From the NCBI GenBank assembly GCA_030544235.1, contig CM060484.1, positions 18,870,531-18,934,530 of the forward strand: 64,000 nt of DNA, read 5' to 3'. A program made the translations under genes and the position numbers. Source of the stretch: Lepturacanthus savala (lineage: Eukaryota; Chordata; Actinopteri; Scombriformes; Trichiuridae). The notes beneath the pieces are model-generated. The model was not told the DNA's origin. It ran no database searches and saw only the letters and a program-made list of their open reading frames with translations. Position 1 is the stretch's first letter, and the number at the start of each line of letters is the position of its first letter. Positions 46,976 to 59,559 of the stretch are shown piece by piece.

Positions 46976-48840
46976 TTTGGTCTTTAGAAAATAAATTGTC
47001 TCAACTTGGAAGTCACTACAAAAAAAGCTCAAACTCACAGCTCGAACATCACTTAGCACCTTCAATCTTATTCTGCAACAAGTCATTGCTCTCTCTTTCT
47101 CTTTTTTTTCTCTCATATAATAAAAAAGAATGTGAATATCTTTTTGATTATAAGGTCTAGGTGTTAAATAAATGCCGTCCCACGTTTCAAAGCGCCCAAT
47201 CCACAGACAAAGGTACACAGCCTGTATGCAGAAACTGAGCCTTAAATGAGCCATAATGAAACACACAAAAAAAGAGCTTTAGAGAGGCGCTTTAGAGAGG
47301 AGATGTAAAACTATACTGAGATGATTTTTGGTTCCTGCTAAAATAAAGCTAAACTAAAAACCACCTTTAAAGTCCACAAACGGGGCAAACGACGATTGAT
47401 TGATTGATAATCACGCAATCACAATGGAAATAATTGAAGGCTCAGGTCGTTCCCTCGCAATCTAAAAAAAGATATTTGTCGAAGATGAGATGTACTTTCA
47501 CGTTCAAAAAACAGTTTTCTTTGACATTTTCCGAGCAATCAAGCCAATACTCATCATCCTCTTGATGCTGTGATCAACACACAGTACGAGTAGTAAAGCA
47601 AAGCATCAAGAATTCACTTTGTGGTGAAATCAGTAATTGTGCATACATTTGCATAAATGTTTCTTTTTGTTTTATACTTTCCCTCCAGTGAACAATGGCC
47701 TATATTCCTTTACTGATTGCAATGTGAGAATGTTAATTACACTATCTCGATTCAGTTAGGTCTTGAATTATAACTACAGAACGGGGTCGGACACTAATGG
47801 GCATATTAACTTTCAATGCCATTGACAGTCTTATTCAAATGTCAATAATTCTATGTATATCAATAAAGCCTTCAACCACACTGTAGTCTGTTGAACAGCA
47901 GCTTCTTTGCTATAGCATCAGGCAGGAGATGCTCCTTAATTTATATCAGATTGACAAACTGTAGCACTTGTTTTTTCAATATTTAACCAGCACCCATGAT
48001 TCACTCGCTTCTCTCTAAAGTCACAAATGTATTTTCGTGCTCCTGTATTTATCGGGATCTAACCTAATTGATCATCGGGGACACAGTTAGCTCTTTCTAC
48101 TTCTATAGGCAATTCAGCTACGTCTCCTCAATTCCTATTCATTACAAACATGATACGCCCTCCAGAGATTCCGACATGATCCGCACAGCGATGGAAAAAT
48201 AAACGCTGAAATAATTGGCTATACAAATCTGTTGAAGACTCTAAAAGCAAAGAAAATCATTAGATTGAGTCTAGTTTGTAACAAACTACTATTTTCTGTG
48301 TATTTTTACTTCTTTGCAGATGCAGTTGAAGCAAGGCCAGAATGAGTGTGCACACGTATTATGAAACTTTTCACCTAACTGGATTCCTCAGGACTTACAT
48401 CTGCAGTACTCTATATATGATGAAACATTAAGCTTTAATTAAGCCCACAAACTCTTCAAAACATGCTGGGCAGTTTCTGATAAGAGACCAATGTTTACCT
48501 ACTTGAATACAGTTTTACAGACCTTGTTGCTGCCTCATAATACACTTATGATACTTATGTTTGTTAAAGGTGGTGAAATCTCCAAAAGTCGAGATGAACG
48601 AATGTCAAACTTCTCCATTATGAAAGTCAAAACCAGAACTTCAGCTTGCTCTAAAACACTTTGGTTGCAAAGTTACAGCGACGTCCTCCCCCTGATGACA
48701 TCATACAGTCACAGTTGTCCACTCACATATTTCAGAATAGATTCCAGCTCAAACATCTCAAACATTCCAGCTCAAACACAGACATTTGTATATGTATGTC
48801 AAAAGTATGAAAAAAAAGAAGCCCCTATTAATACTACTAG
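46976..48840. other. No gene; unique-looking sequence
   Basis: A 12-bp tandem (gctttagagagg) at about 47277-47302. Complex, possibly conserved parts at 47380-47480 (ttgattgattgataatcacg) and 47690-47830. The frame at 48491-48850 has no recognisable product. Confidence 0.35.
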
Positions 48841-49055
48841 CTTGTTATAAATGAGGCCTTAAAGAGACAGGACCTAAAACAACCTGTTTCAGACAGAGGC
48901 TGAAGTGAGGTCTGCATAAACTACCAGTTAAAGTTAAATGGGGTGTTTTGTTGTTATTTTTAACTATATAAGAATTATCAAAGCTATTCCAGTAGAGCCC
49001 CGCAATATAAAAATAGACTCGTAAATGTGTACATGATACGTCCCCTTTAAGTGCT
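48841..49055 (-). mobile_element. MITE fragment (reverse, ccctttaag end)
   Basis: gaggccttaaagagacagga, tgtttcagacagaggctga and the end gatacgtcccctttaag match words of a common teleost MITE with ccctttaa ends, probably related to 27908. The left boundary is not resolved. Confidence 0.45.
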
Positions 49056-49721
49056 TTTTCCATCATTTCCAAAATGTCCATGTTTGATGCTATACATGTT
49101 TAAATTAGGTTCGGCATACAGTGCATAATCCAAGAAGGGATTGCAATACGTTAACAGCCAGATTAACTGCAGTTTTAATGCATTTTGCCCCAAGCAGTGT
49201 ATTTATCACGCAAAAACACCCGGCTGGAGTCACAGTTTTGTCGCAAAACTCTCCCAGATGTCGATGATCTAATCTTCTGGATGAAGTCCTAGAATTTGCG
49301 AGGGTTCGTTTTGCGGAGAAAATTATCCCATCTCTGTAGGCGTAAAAATAGTGTTTACGCTAACAGTTTCAATCATGTGGACAGAAATTAGCTGAATACT
49401 AACCAAATTTAAATATTATATTTAGCCACTAACAACAAAAAATATCACAAATAAAGCCCAGTGAGACCATTCCTATTGAATTCCTATGTGACTCGTTCTA
49501 GTAGAATACACGGTTGGTACATAAGAGGTACGAAGAGGTACAAATCTATTTTAAAATCTTTTTTTTTTCAACACAACGTATGCATATTTAACATGACCAG
49601 CAAATTAAAATAAAAAGCTATGCACACTCAGTATTGAGTCATGCACTGGTGGACTCAGACACTTTGAGCTTGCCGAACACCAGCGCAGAAAGTCATGATG
49701 CAGGGTGACAGGGCACCTTAT
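49056..49721. other. No gene or clear repeat
   Basis: AT-rich with a T-run at 49558-49568. Confidence 0.5.
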
Positions 49722-49783
49722 CACATTTTGTCCACTGGAAGAGCAGCCTAGAGGCCCATTTATCATATTGTGTTGTGCCTGCC
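49722..49783. repeat. 42-bp minisatellite unit related to 44257
   Basis: cacattttgtccactggaag...agcagcctagaggcccattt spans 42 bp, then a second partial unit starts catattgtgttgtgcc. It shares cactggaag(g/a)gca and cctagagg with the array at 44257. Confidence 0.6.
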
Positions 49784-50660
49784 TCGCTCGTTGCACTAAT
49801 TGTTCAGATTACTTTGGCTATCGAAAAGAGTCAATTATTTGAAATAATTATTTATTCATTAATTCAAATAATTTATTCATTAAAATAGACCTTAATTATG
49901 AAGTTCTAGAGTTGGAGCACCACCTCTTGGATGAGAGGAAAAGACAGACAATTCTCTGATAGTCTCATGAATTACACTAAACTACCAATTTGGAGGTCTG
50001 ATTAACAAGCAACACAAACTTAATAATATAAACCCGAATCATCTTATCGATAGCTATTAATGGTTGAAGGAATCGGAGTTCTAAAGAAGAGGTTGGCATA
50101 ATAATTGTACAATGTTAAAGAGGCAGCATGTATTACTCATGCATATTTATTCATAAAAACAGTAAAAACACAAACTAAATGATTCGATATACACGTTAAT
50201 GTGCATGGGTGTCTACATATGTGTGTGTGTGCATGTGTATGTGTGGAGGAACTACAAAGATGGCTGCCATAGTGGCTGTTCTTTGTTCTCAGGCTGTGTG
50301 TGGCTCCTTGTCTGTGAAAGACAATAGCAAGATGTCCGATTGACTATATATATTACTATTACTATGTATATTTTACCTCTGTCTTGCACTTTGGGCAACT
50401 CAAGTGTTATCTACTGGATCCTCTTCATTGCACCCAAGTGGCTTTTTTCTAACATGTGGTCATTTTCTGAGTGTTGTCTTATTCTCAGTTGGAAGTAAAT
50501 GGTTCAGAACAAGCTGATTTGTAAATATATTGAGAATCGCAGCGCTTTCGCCTCATGTTTCTCCTCTTATCTCATTGTTGTCCGGCACTTTCCAAGCTCT
50601 TCCATTAAATGTGTGGCACCATTTAAAAAAAAAAAAAAAATTAACTTCAGTTGTAGCAAT
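49784..50660. other. No gene; GT and A runs
   Basis: A GT-rich run at 50218-50246 and an A-run at about 50624-50640; otherwise ordinary sequence. Confidence 0.5.
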
Positions 50661-51240
50661 CATTGATTTCATTCTTATCAGCACCTGTGAGGAGAGTTGA
50701 TGCGCTCAGACATAAAGACCAAACCCAATTCATCAAACTGAAGGGAGGTGTCTGTCTGCCACTATAAGCACAACATACATGACCTCTGAGGTTAAGTAGC
50801 GCTCCCTGAACACGCTCTCTGTTAGTTAACAGGCAGGAAGGAGGACGGGGGGACGGACTGTTATGGACCAGCCACCTTAATTAAAAGCATCCAGCTGAAG
50901 CACAGTGCGTATAATAACTATGTGTCTATATGAAAAGCACTTAATGGACAAAGCCCTGACATTGTCGATGGGGAAAAAAATTCAATGACACACATGACCT
51001 GGAGCATGGACAAACAATGAGCCTCCCCGAGGAGAACATTAGGCCACTGACACAGCCTGAGAGGAGAATTATGATGAAGAGAAACTGATGGACTTGAAGT
51101 GCTTTTTTGTTCTGGAGGCTTGTAATTACAGGCCGGGAGCCGGGGAATAATTACATGAGCTCCATCAGCGATAGAGGGGTAGGTGAGGAAAATGAAAATC
51201 CGAGATATCATCCACCTCTCAAGCAGGAGGGACATTACAC
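50661..51240. promoter_or_regulatory. Candidate enhancer block with paired TAATTA sites
   Basis: Repeat-free complex sequence containing the palindrome tgtaattaca (51121-51130) and, 15 bp further, aataattaca (51146-51155). A ccttaattaaaagc site lies at 50874. TAATTA is the core of many homeodomain sites. The 105-codon minus frame across it has no recognisable product. Inferred from motifs and texture. Confidence 0.35.
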
Positions 51241-52303
51241 AAGTGGAACATTACCATACCCCCCCCCCCCCAACCACCACCAGCCCGCTTGTGTTAGAAA
51301 TGGAACAAAGCATGAGGTATTCCTTTCCTCCCTCTATCTCTGAGTTCCTCTAATCTTTCCCTGTTCATTTGTCTGTTTCTCCCACTCTTTGACTTTCTCT
51401 CTCACTGTCTACCTTCCTCTTCCTCCCCCCCCCAGCCGACAGTGTTCCAGGCTACTCGGGGCAATTACAATTTAAAATGACAAAATGGAGATCATCACCA
51501 TGTCACAAGATCAAGTGAAATTAAATGGCCCGTGGAAAAAGCTGACGTGTGCTGGTGTGCAGCTGTCTGTGTGTCACACGGCCGTTTTGTGTGTATGCGA
51601 GTCTGCGCCGTACAGTGTGTGTGTGCGTCGCTTGTTGTGCAGCCAGTGTACTTCTAACAGTGTGTGACATCTGCCCACCACCAGTGCGTTCTGTATCAGA
51701 GTTTCGGAGTGAATCGCCCTCGGATGCAGTCAGGGGGTAATGTAGTGTAACAGAAGGAGGGGCGGCCCCAGTCTGCTCATTTTCCCCGTAGCCATTACTT
51801 CCAACCCGCACCCGTGATAGCAGCTGCATTCCTCTTGCAGTGATGTCAGCATTTTTTTTTTTTTTTAAGCCAGTGAAATATATCTAAATCCTGCATGCAC
51901 TGCTCTTTGATAGGCATGATCCCTAAGAGGGATTTTTACTCCGCATCCCTACAGTAACCAACACTTTTGAGTCTCTTCAGGAGGAGGGAAGAGAATTGGG
52001 AGTTGGCTTCAGCTGTAGGCTGTGGGCTGTTGATTTGGTTCCCTCCCTCCCCTTTCCGGAGACAGATGGTCTTATAAACTTAAAGTTCTGGAAACCAAAA
52101 GGTAGGCTAGGAAAGGCATCAAATCCAATTCTGTTATTATTTAAAACTCATTTTTACTGCCTGGTTTAATGTTCCTCGGATATTGCTTGTTTTAAAACAT
52201 TTCCACCCCCTACTCGAAAGTAAATGTGGCATTAAAACCTGGAGCTGCTCAAATTTGATGATTCTGAACTGTAGCCTTTTGTCAAACAGCTTTGTCCAAG
52301 CAG
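51241..52303. other. Homopolymer C tracts, otherwise unique sequence
   Basis: C-runs at 51259-51271 and about 51425-51434, the second ending a pyrimidine tract in cag (acceptor-like). T-run at 51852-51867. GT-rich text at 51550-51640 gives artefactual Cys-Val frames. Confidence 0.45.
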
Positions 52304-52819
52304 CAGTGGTGGAAAAGTAACTGTTTATTCAAGTACAAATTTGAGGTACTTAAGTATTCCTATTTATGCTACTTTTTACTTGGACTGGACTAAATTTCAG
52401 AGGGAGTACATTTATCTGACAGATTGAACAAATAAAGTATTTTATCTCATTACTGTACTTAAGTAGTTTATTTTTGTAAACAAAAAAAATGCATACATTT
52501 ATTTTTACTCAACTACATTTTTTCCCAATTATATGCACTTTCTACTTCTTACATTTTGTAAATTGACATTGTCATTTGTTACATTATATTAACATATTTT
52601 CATTCTTGCATGAAAAATTGCCTCCTGATTGTGTTGCAGTGTTAAATAATTATAAGGCAAAAAATGAATTATGTCTGCATTCTTTATCATAATGGCACAG
52701 CCCAGAGAATGACAACCCATTGCAGGAGTACTTGTACTTTTATGCTTTAAATAAAATTTAAATATAAGTACTTAGTACTTTTACTTAAGTAAGATTCTTG
52801 ATTCTTCCTCCACCCCTGC
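52304..52819 (-). mobile_element. Stepped-motif MITE, copy F (reverse)
   Basis: Starts cagtggtggaaaagtaactg, the reversed right end of the family, continues caaatttgaggtacttaagt, and ends gattcttcctccacccctg. Opposite orientation to copies A-E. Confidence 0.85.
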
Positions 52820-53141
52820 TTTACAGAAGGGGATTAGATCCATTTGATGATATAATAACCTTTTTAAAATACAACACATTAAAAGTTTCACATTGAAGAT
52901 GATTTAATTTTACATTTGGCATGTCTGAGTTGTCAACAGCTCCACCAAATACCATTTTTTGCCCCTATTAACTTGTAACATTTCAATAAATGTTCAAATA
53001 ACACTATATTTCAGCTCACTCAAAGATTAGAGGAAAATTTAAAATAAAAATGGATTTGTCAAACTCACTTTAATACTTTAAGCACATTTTGCTGCTAATA
53101 CTTGTGTACTTTTTACTTAAGTGGGATTTTTCATGCAGGAC
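52820..53141 (-). mobile_element. Second stepped-motif MITE fragment
   Basis: gtgtactttttacttaagtg and ggatttttcatgcaggact (53104-53141) are reversed left-arm words of the same family. The part before 53040 is too diverged to delimit. Confidence 0.5.
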
Positions 53142-54469
53142 TTCAGCCTGTCCTCAAATAGGTTTGTCTAAGCAGCCTGCATTGTCAGGGCCCTTTGCCT
53201 CAGCTTTAATTACACTGTAGTCAGACATGCTATAAAGGCAGCCAGCCCCCTTTAGTCGCCATGCTGATCAATAAGTGGACAGACTCCAAAGCCACGGCTG
53301 CGTGTAAGGAATACGGCCAGGAGAAGATGAAAGAACTCAGTGGAGGAGGAGAGAAGAAATACAAGAAAATTGTTTTGATGGTATTGTTTCATCACTTTCA
53401 AAGTGAATTTAATCCTGCCTGTTCATTTAAGAAAAATACGCCTTAGCCTGTGCTTGCAGCGAATTGTCAGTTGTTATTCAGAGCACACACAGTGTTGTTT
53501 GTAACGTATATTCTGTTTGTCCGAATGCAAAGCAAAGAGACAGACTGATGAATTAAGGATTTTTTTTTCCAAAAAATATTTTTTCTGATATCCACAGATA
53601 AACATCCCCCACTCTGCCACCTTCTTCATTTCAGCATCATCCTCAGAGTGCACCATTACAGTACAAAGTGCTCAGATGGAAAGAGAGAGACTGGACTGGA
53701 GGCGGGGGGGTATAAAAATGAGCAAGACAGCAGACAGAGGAGTGCTTCAGACAGGCAGAGTGGAAGATTTGCGAGGATGGAGAGCAATAGGGAAGAAGAT
53801 GATTGAGAAAGATGGATAGGAAAAGATGAGAGACAGGAAAAAAAGGGGAGATGATTTAGAGACAGCAGGGGAGAGTGGGAAAGAAATAGAGCTGAAAAGC
53901 AGCGGAAAAGGGGGGAAAGAGAGCTTAGGAGCGGGGCGACAGGAATAGTATAGAGGAGGTGTCACCGTCAAGGGTGTCTCAATGAGACGCTGTAAAACAC
54001 ACTCGTATTCTGCCTACTGTCACAGCGGGGGCCCACGAGTACAGGTACACACACACACAGCGACATGTGGAACACACGCAGCAACATTAACATCTCACTT
54101 CTGTTCATTTGCCGACTCCTCTGCTCCTTCCAGGGGTTTCAGAATACGCTACGAGGGTATTTTTTTTGCGGCGACACAGGTTTTTCCTGCATCTTGTTTT
54201 GCCGCAACGGGACCGAGCAGCGACAAAATAACAAGTACAGATTTGAGTCTGTTTTCTGTCATGGATGTTTTCTCAGAAGGGGACTGTGTGAAAATTATTA
54301 CCAGGGAATAAGAGACACTGTTGTGGGATGGTTGGGGGATGTATTTTCTCTTTTTTGCCGGAGGGAGGTTAAGGCAACTTGTTTTTTGCTTTGCTTTTTT
54401 TTTTTCTCAGCATATTTATATTCTATTTATTCTAGTTTGTATTCTTATTGGTATTATTTGGAATCAAAG
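53142..54469. other. Unique sequence with a polypurine tract
   Basis: 53680-53940 is strongly purine-rich on the plus strand (gagagacaggaaaaaaaggg, ggaaaaggggggaaagagag) and explains the Pro/Ser/Phe frame on the minus strand. 54020-54300 has long frames with no recognisable product. Confidence 0.4.
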
Positions 54470-54660
54470 ACATGCTGAGGTTAATTGGAGTCTCTAAATT
54501 GCCCATAGGTGTGAATGTGTGAGTGAATGGTGTGTGTGCCCCACGATTGGCTGGCGACCGTCTGGGGCGTATCCCTGCTCTCGCTGTAATGCTCTGGGAT
54601 AGGCTCCAGCAGACCCCTGCGACCCTAATGAGGAATAAGCAGGTATAAAAGATGAGATAA
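54470..54660 (+). mobile_element. SINE-like repeat, copy 2 (5'-truncated)
   Basis: Begins catgctgaggttaattggag and continues tctctaaattgcccataggt, gattggctggcgaccgtctg, gggataggctccagcagacc and aggaataagcaggtataaaa. It matches 8862-9040 of copy 1 closely. Confidence 0.85.
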
Positions 54661-54729
54661 GTTATGATATCCCTAACAAAATGTATTTTGCTGTTATACC
54701 AAAAGTCATCTGTGATTGTATAGTTGTGA

Positions 54730-54893
54730 CATTCCAGACTTTCCAGGAGTCCAGACTGTTCTTTTAAGTGTGCATTTCTCTGTGGATTAAGCGTTTTAAA
54801 ACATTCTGAAATATTTTTATAACACCTTGACCATGTTATAATGAAAAATATATTAAAATCTCCTGTTCTGCGATATGGGCGCTTTTACCTTTC
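54730..54893 (+). mobile_element. MITE fragment related to 27908
   Basis: gtgcatttctctgtggatta (54770) and the right end tgcgatatgggcgcttttac parallel 28178 and the right end of the element at 27908. Confidence 0.5.
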
Positions 54894-56489
54894 TGTGCGC
54901 AGTTATTCATTCAGTGACTGTATTTTTAAGCTCTTTATACCAAAAACTGAGTTGCAGTAACATTCAACATAGTGTTGTTTATCAAATTTTATTTCAACTT
55001 GGTGGATAAAGTGAAAATGTTCTTTTTTTTTTCTTTTAGAGTTTGGGTGAGGTGTTGCAGTTTTTTTTTTTCTAAGTCAAGGGAATTATTTAAGTGAAAC
55101 ATAATTTATAGAGCACTTTCCCTAAAGGCATGAAATAGCACAGAATATTGAATCTAACATTAAAAGTAAAAAAAAAAAAGTTTAAAAGTAAAAGTTTTAT
55201 GAAAGTTTTAAATATTTTTTCCAATTATATAACCTATTTTATCTGTGTTTTCACATGTTGCTCCACATAAGTGTTGCATAAAGTGTATCTTCTAACTCAG
55301 CTCTGACTCCGCTAGGTAAATTCCAACTTTTCTTTGCTACTTCCTGCATGACAGTACTAATACACAGCAGTGAGCCTTTTGGTGGTCAGATGCACAGATG
55401 CCGCATAAAGACTGTTAAAAATAAAAGCTGCTCGGGTGGATAAGTATATATTAAGTAGCAACCTTAGTTAAACGACTCAAACAGTAATATAGGGAAATAT
55501 ATTTACTCCAATGGCTGAAGATTGACAGGCCAAGAGAGCCAAGTTAATACACTGTGATTTATCATAAGTCTGGGAAAAATGCACATTTAAAGCACACCAT
55601 AAGTGGCTTCAAGTGCGATCTTCAGTCATATTTGTGCTTACGTGTTGCATATTCCTCTTTTACATTTGCATTTAAATAAATCAGCCCACAGTAAATCGGC
55701 GGCTAACTGGGATTCAAGCATTGAGCAAAGAAAATTGGAAGTGTACACATCTACTTTTTATAATCAAGCAATTCTAATCTTTCATATCTAAGATGGAAGG
55801 AGATGATGATGGCTGATTGTGTTTTGCTGTTTTATGTCAACTTCTGTGTAAAATATAGTTATTTTGCACTTGTTTTTCATATACACTGCCTGGTTTAAAA
55901 AATAAATAAATAAATAAATAAATTTAACCCCAACTGAGTCAATGAGTAGCGCCTCAATTCTTAAATAACAATGTGGAAAGACACATTCCATAGTTGTAGA
56001 AAATATGTTCGGGGGGGAGGTCAAATCATTGGCATCAAACTAAGAAAACATCTAAGGAGATTTCAGAAACTACTAAACTTCCAGCTAGCTTTGTAGGTTC
56101 TCAGTCATCTAGGTCATCTCTTTCTTGTGGAGTTTAGAGCTAAGCAACTGGACTTCTTAGTTGGTTTGAACACATTATTGGTCCATTGTTGGTCCAACGC
56201 ATTATTAAAAACTGGAAGGACAATGGGGAACCAGAGTGATGGTTGGTGCATCAGGGTAAGACCAGTGATTTTTTTTTTTTTGGCCAGGCAGTGTGTTTTA
56301 TTAAGTGTATGTTTAGGTCTGTTTCAGTTGGCTAAAATTAGACTCTCTGATGAAGCATAGTCTTAATTTAGCTACAGCAGAACACAGAAACTCCTTGTCC
56401 AGCAAAATCTCATCATATTCACATCGGTGTAAGTGAGGACATTAGACTCTAAGATCAATTTATGTTTATGAATAATAAATGTTTTTTTG
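54894..56489. other. No gene; AT-rich with one complex block
   Basis: T- and A-runs at 55022-55070 and 55169-55180. 55570-55800 is complex (catttgcatttaaataaatc, aatcggcggctaactggg) and may be conserved. Confidence 0.4.
55897..55924. repeat. (AAAT)n microsatellite
   Basis: About seven AAAT units. Confidence 0.9.
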
Positions 56490-56885
56490 CACTTTTCAAA
56501 ACACAGTTACGTGTAATATAGAACAAGATAAAATGAAAAAAAGCATCAACAGAATAAAACATAATAAAAATATAGGGAATAAGGTCTGATCTGCTTTATA
56601 GAACAAGATAAAACTGTCAAGTCTAAGACCATAAAATACACAATTATATCATCGAACATAAGGCCTGCTAAAACAAGGTATATAATAAAAGTGTGAAAAT
56701 GAAAGTAATAAAAGTTGGCAAACAACAGATTTACTTTAGAAAGGCCTTCCTATAAAAGTGAGTTTTGAGAAGTGATTTAAAGGAATTCATCCTAACCTTG
56801 CTAACCTAAGACCCTCAGGCAACGAGTTCCAAGGGGAACTGGATTTTCGGCAGAAGCTCTGATTCTCTGAAAGCTCTTCCAAAGA
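56490..56885 (-). mobile_element. LINE 3' fragment (reverse)
   Basis: ttgcacttttcaaaacacagtt at the left is the usual reversed 3' end. Then come an A-rich region and gtgagttttgagaagtgatttaaagg, ccctcaggcaacgagttcca and ctctgattctctgaaagctc. This order matches the reversed 3' part of fish LINEs with the APRLWNSLP-type C-terminus, as at 40520. Confidence 0.65.
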
Positions 56886-57366
56886 GCAAGAGGATGATTT
56901 CCCACACTAAATCACACCGCATAACCATTTGCTGTAAACGGTCATTTTAAATTGGAAATTGTTACTTCCTCTATAGAGAGGAGAATATGTCTGAAAGCCG
57001 AGCCAGACGGACACGCTGTTAGTAGGTGAGAATGTGTGTGGGCTGCTGGGTTGGCTGGCACATAGAAAATAAGCTGGACTTTGTCCATATGTGCGTCTGC
57101 TGTATGTTACGGTGTAACACATCATTTATCACAGACACCTCGGTGAAGATACTGATTATTTCTCGCCGTCTTAACTGTCGTTGCATCGCTGCAGCTGTGG
57201 AGCTCAGACACACCCTCTGAAGATACCGCAGAGCAGGGAAAGGTCAGCGAGGCAGCCCAAGTGACACTCATCTCAATGCTGCTAATTGCTGCCTTTGAGG
57301 AGAGAGCAGAAACATGGACATATGACATGTTTTCCCTCGGTTTGCTCCAGTGAAGGGGCCCCGTCA
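56886..57366. other. No gene; complex sequence
   Basis: Overlapping frames on both strands (56907-57328) without recognisable product. Possibly conserved non-coding. Confidence 0.3.
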
Positions 57367-57400
57367 GTGTGTGTGTGCGTGTGTTTGTGTGTGTGTGTTG
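57367..57400. repeat. (GT)n microsatellite
   Basis: GT run with GC and TT interruptions. Confidence 0.9.
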
Positions 57401-57544
57401 TTACCAGCTGTTATTTATTAATGAGAACAGTTGAAAAACTACCTCAAGAAGGGTGTGTACTTCTGACTCTATACTGTATCTGTGGGGATAGTCTTTAACA
57501 TGGTTTCACACATAACGACTTCGCATTAATGACAAGTTTGAATA

Positions 57545-57855
57545 TACACTACCGTTCAAAAGTTTGCGGTCACCCAGACTATTTAGTGTTTTCCATGAAA
57601 AGTCACACTTTTATTTACCAGCGTTAGTTGTAAAATGAATAGAAAATATAGTCAAGACATTGACAAGGTTAGAAATAATGATTTGTGACCCCACAAATAT
57701 GATGCTCCAGAACTGCAAGGAAGGAACCTCAAAAGAAGGTCAGTTCTCTATCTTCTCTTGCATGCATCCATTTACCTTCTGACAAAATTAGCAAACATAT
57801 GGTAGCATTAGAACACTGGAGTGATAGTTGCTGGAAATGGGCCTCTATACATAAA
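57545..57855 (+). mobile_element. Tc1/mariner-type MITE, copy 5 (3'-truncated)
   Basis: Left end cactaccgttcaaaagtttg is intact after TA. Shares gaaaatatagtcaagacatt and gatagttgctggaaatgggc with the others; the right end is missing. Confidence 0.9.
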
Positions 57856-59429
57856 TGGAATCTAAACTAAACTATTTCACGGGCACGTCATTGGGTATGT
57901 GTGATTGGCTAGAAGCTACGTACAGATGCATTTGATAGAAATTCATGGTGCCCAATAAATGGCTCTGGGCTTTCATAAACCACATCTCCAATAGGAAGAA
58001 ATGAATGGATGGTTCCTAGACCTTATCTCAATCTACAATGACATGAGGCCTGGTGTTATTGGTAGATACTACCAATTTACCAATGTTCCTAAGATGTTGG
58101 AATATGCTACGATTTAGGATGTTCCCTAAACGCCTCATGTGCAGGATCTAGGGAGATGCTCCAACTCTGAGCTGAAGTTGATCAGATAATCTTGCTCTGT
58201 CTTAAACATAAACAGTAGCTTGAAGTTTTTTCACTTCATTCTCTGGTTGTCATCGCTACGGCTGTAATTCCCCTACGACCACTCATTGGTGGCTTTTTTA
58301 TTCAGAGTTTATTAATATAGTTACCATGTTTAACTTGTACCATATTCTCCAGGCTCCTTACTCGGGTCCCCAGGAATACACCCACCACGTGTGAAGTCAA
58401 TCATATGAGCGGTTCCCAAGATAAGCGAAGGACAGGCCCACACACACATACACACACTTCTATTCCTCACTTTATAGATAGATGCCGCTTTGTCCTCCTT
58501 AGTCGCGACCATGTTTTTCAAGAACACGCCATTTAGCAGCTGTTCAATTGATTCCTGTCATAAAAGAAATGTCCAACAGCAAGAACAACAAAAGCAATTT
58601 CCTCAAACGTTTGGCCAAAGCTTTGACCATTACTCTGCTTCAGCAACACAGGTGCCGTTTTCCCAGCCGTGTAACGTATACGAGCCTCATATCTCATCAC
58701 AGGAGGAGGATCAGTGAGAGCGCTTGTTCAAGGACAGGAACACGTGTCCCGTCTGTCTTACAGCAATAGTCGGCTGCCCAAATGAAGATTGAAATAGTTC
58801 TTTTTTTTTTTTTAATCATTCCTTCTGTTCACACTGGCCATTATCAGATCCATTCAGAATGTGCTTCCAATGGAAATGAGAGGGGACAAAGTCCACATTT
58901 GTGCAAAAATGTATTTAAAAAGTTTCATCTGAAGATAATATGAAGCTTCAGCCATCTACATTACTCTGTCTTTTTAATGCCTCCTTTTTAATTTCTGTCC
59001 TCCACTGCAGCTGATCAAGGAAACCCTGTCAGGAGACAAATACTAATCTTGCATTAACTGCAGATAATCTATAAAATAACTACAGATTACTGACGCCTGT
59101 GAGGTTTCAAAGGGTCGGTCAGCTTTAAAATGAAATCAGTCATTCACTCAGTGCTGTTAAAGTCCTGGGAACGGTTTAATATTCCGCCAGCCTTGTCGTC
59201 GTCTATACAGAATGTCACCATATCTCATATTCACCAGACTCGGACTTCAACGGATCCAGCGTGCCTCCTGTCTGTTTGAGCTGTTGCGCAATTTAGTCAC
59301 TTAACTGGCAGAGCGGCAGGCAGAAGGTGGGGTTGGTAAGTTGATTGCCGGCGCCCTAAAGCCGATTTATCTGATAGATGTTTGGACCTGGCCCATTGGG
59401 CTGACCTCTGGGGCAAACTCTAAATTAGA
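57856..59429. other. Unique sequence; block open in two frames at 58490-58770
   Basis: 58490-58770 is open in two plus frames at once (one reads NVQQQEQQKQFPQTFGQSFD) and is repeat-free. It ends near a T-run (58799-58813). No domain recognised. Two overlapping frames on AC-rich sequence favour composition rather than coding. Confidence 0.25.
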
Positions 59430-59450
59430 TTTTTTTTTTTTTTTCCCCCC
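59430..59450. repeat. T15C6 homopolymer pair
   Basis: A run of T followed by C; a pyrimidine tract. Confidence 0.9.
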
Positions 59451-59559
59451 TCACTAGCACTGACGGCGTTGCTATGTCACCTCTGTTTGTCATCCCTCCA
59501 CCACCCCTCAGCAAAGGAACCCCTTGATATACAGATATTATGAACTCGGCAGGATAGCG

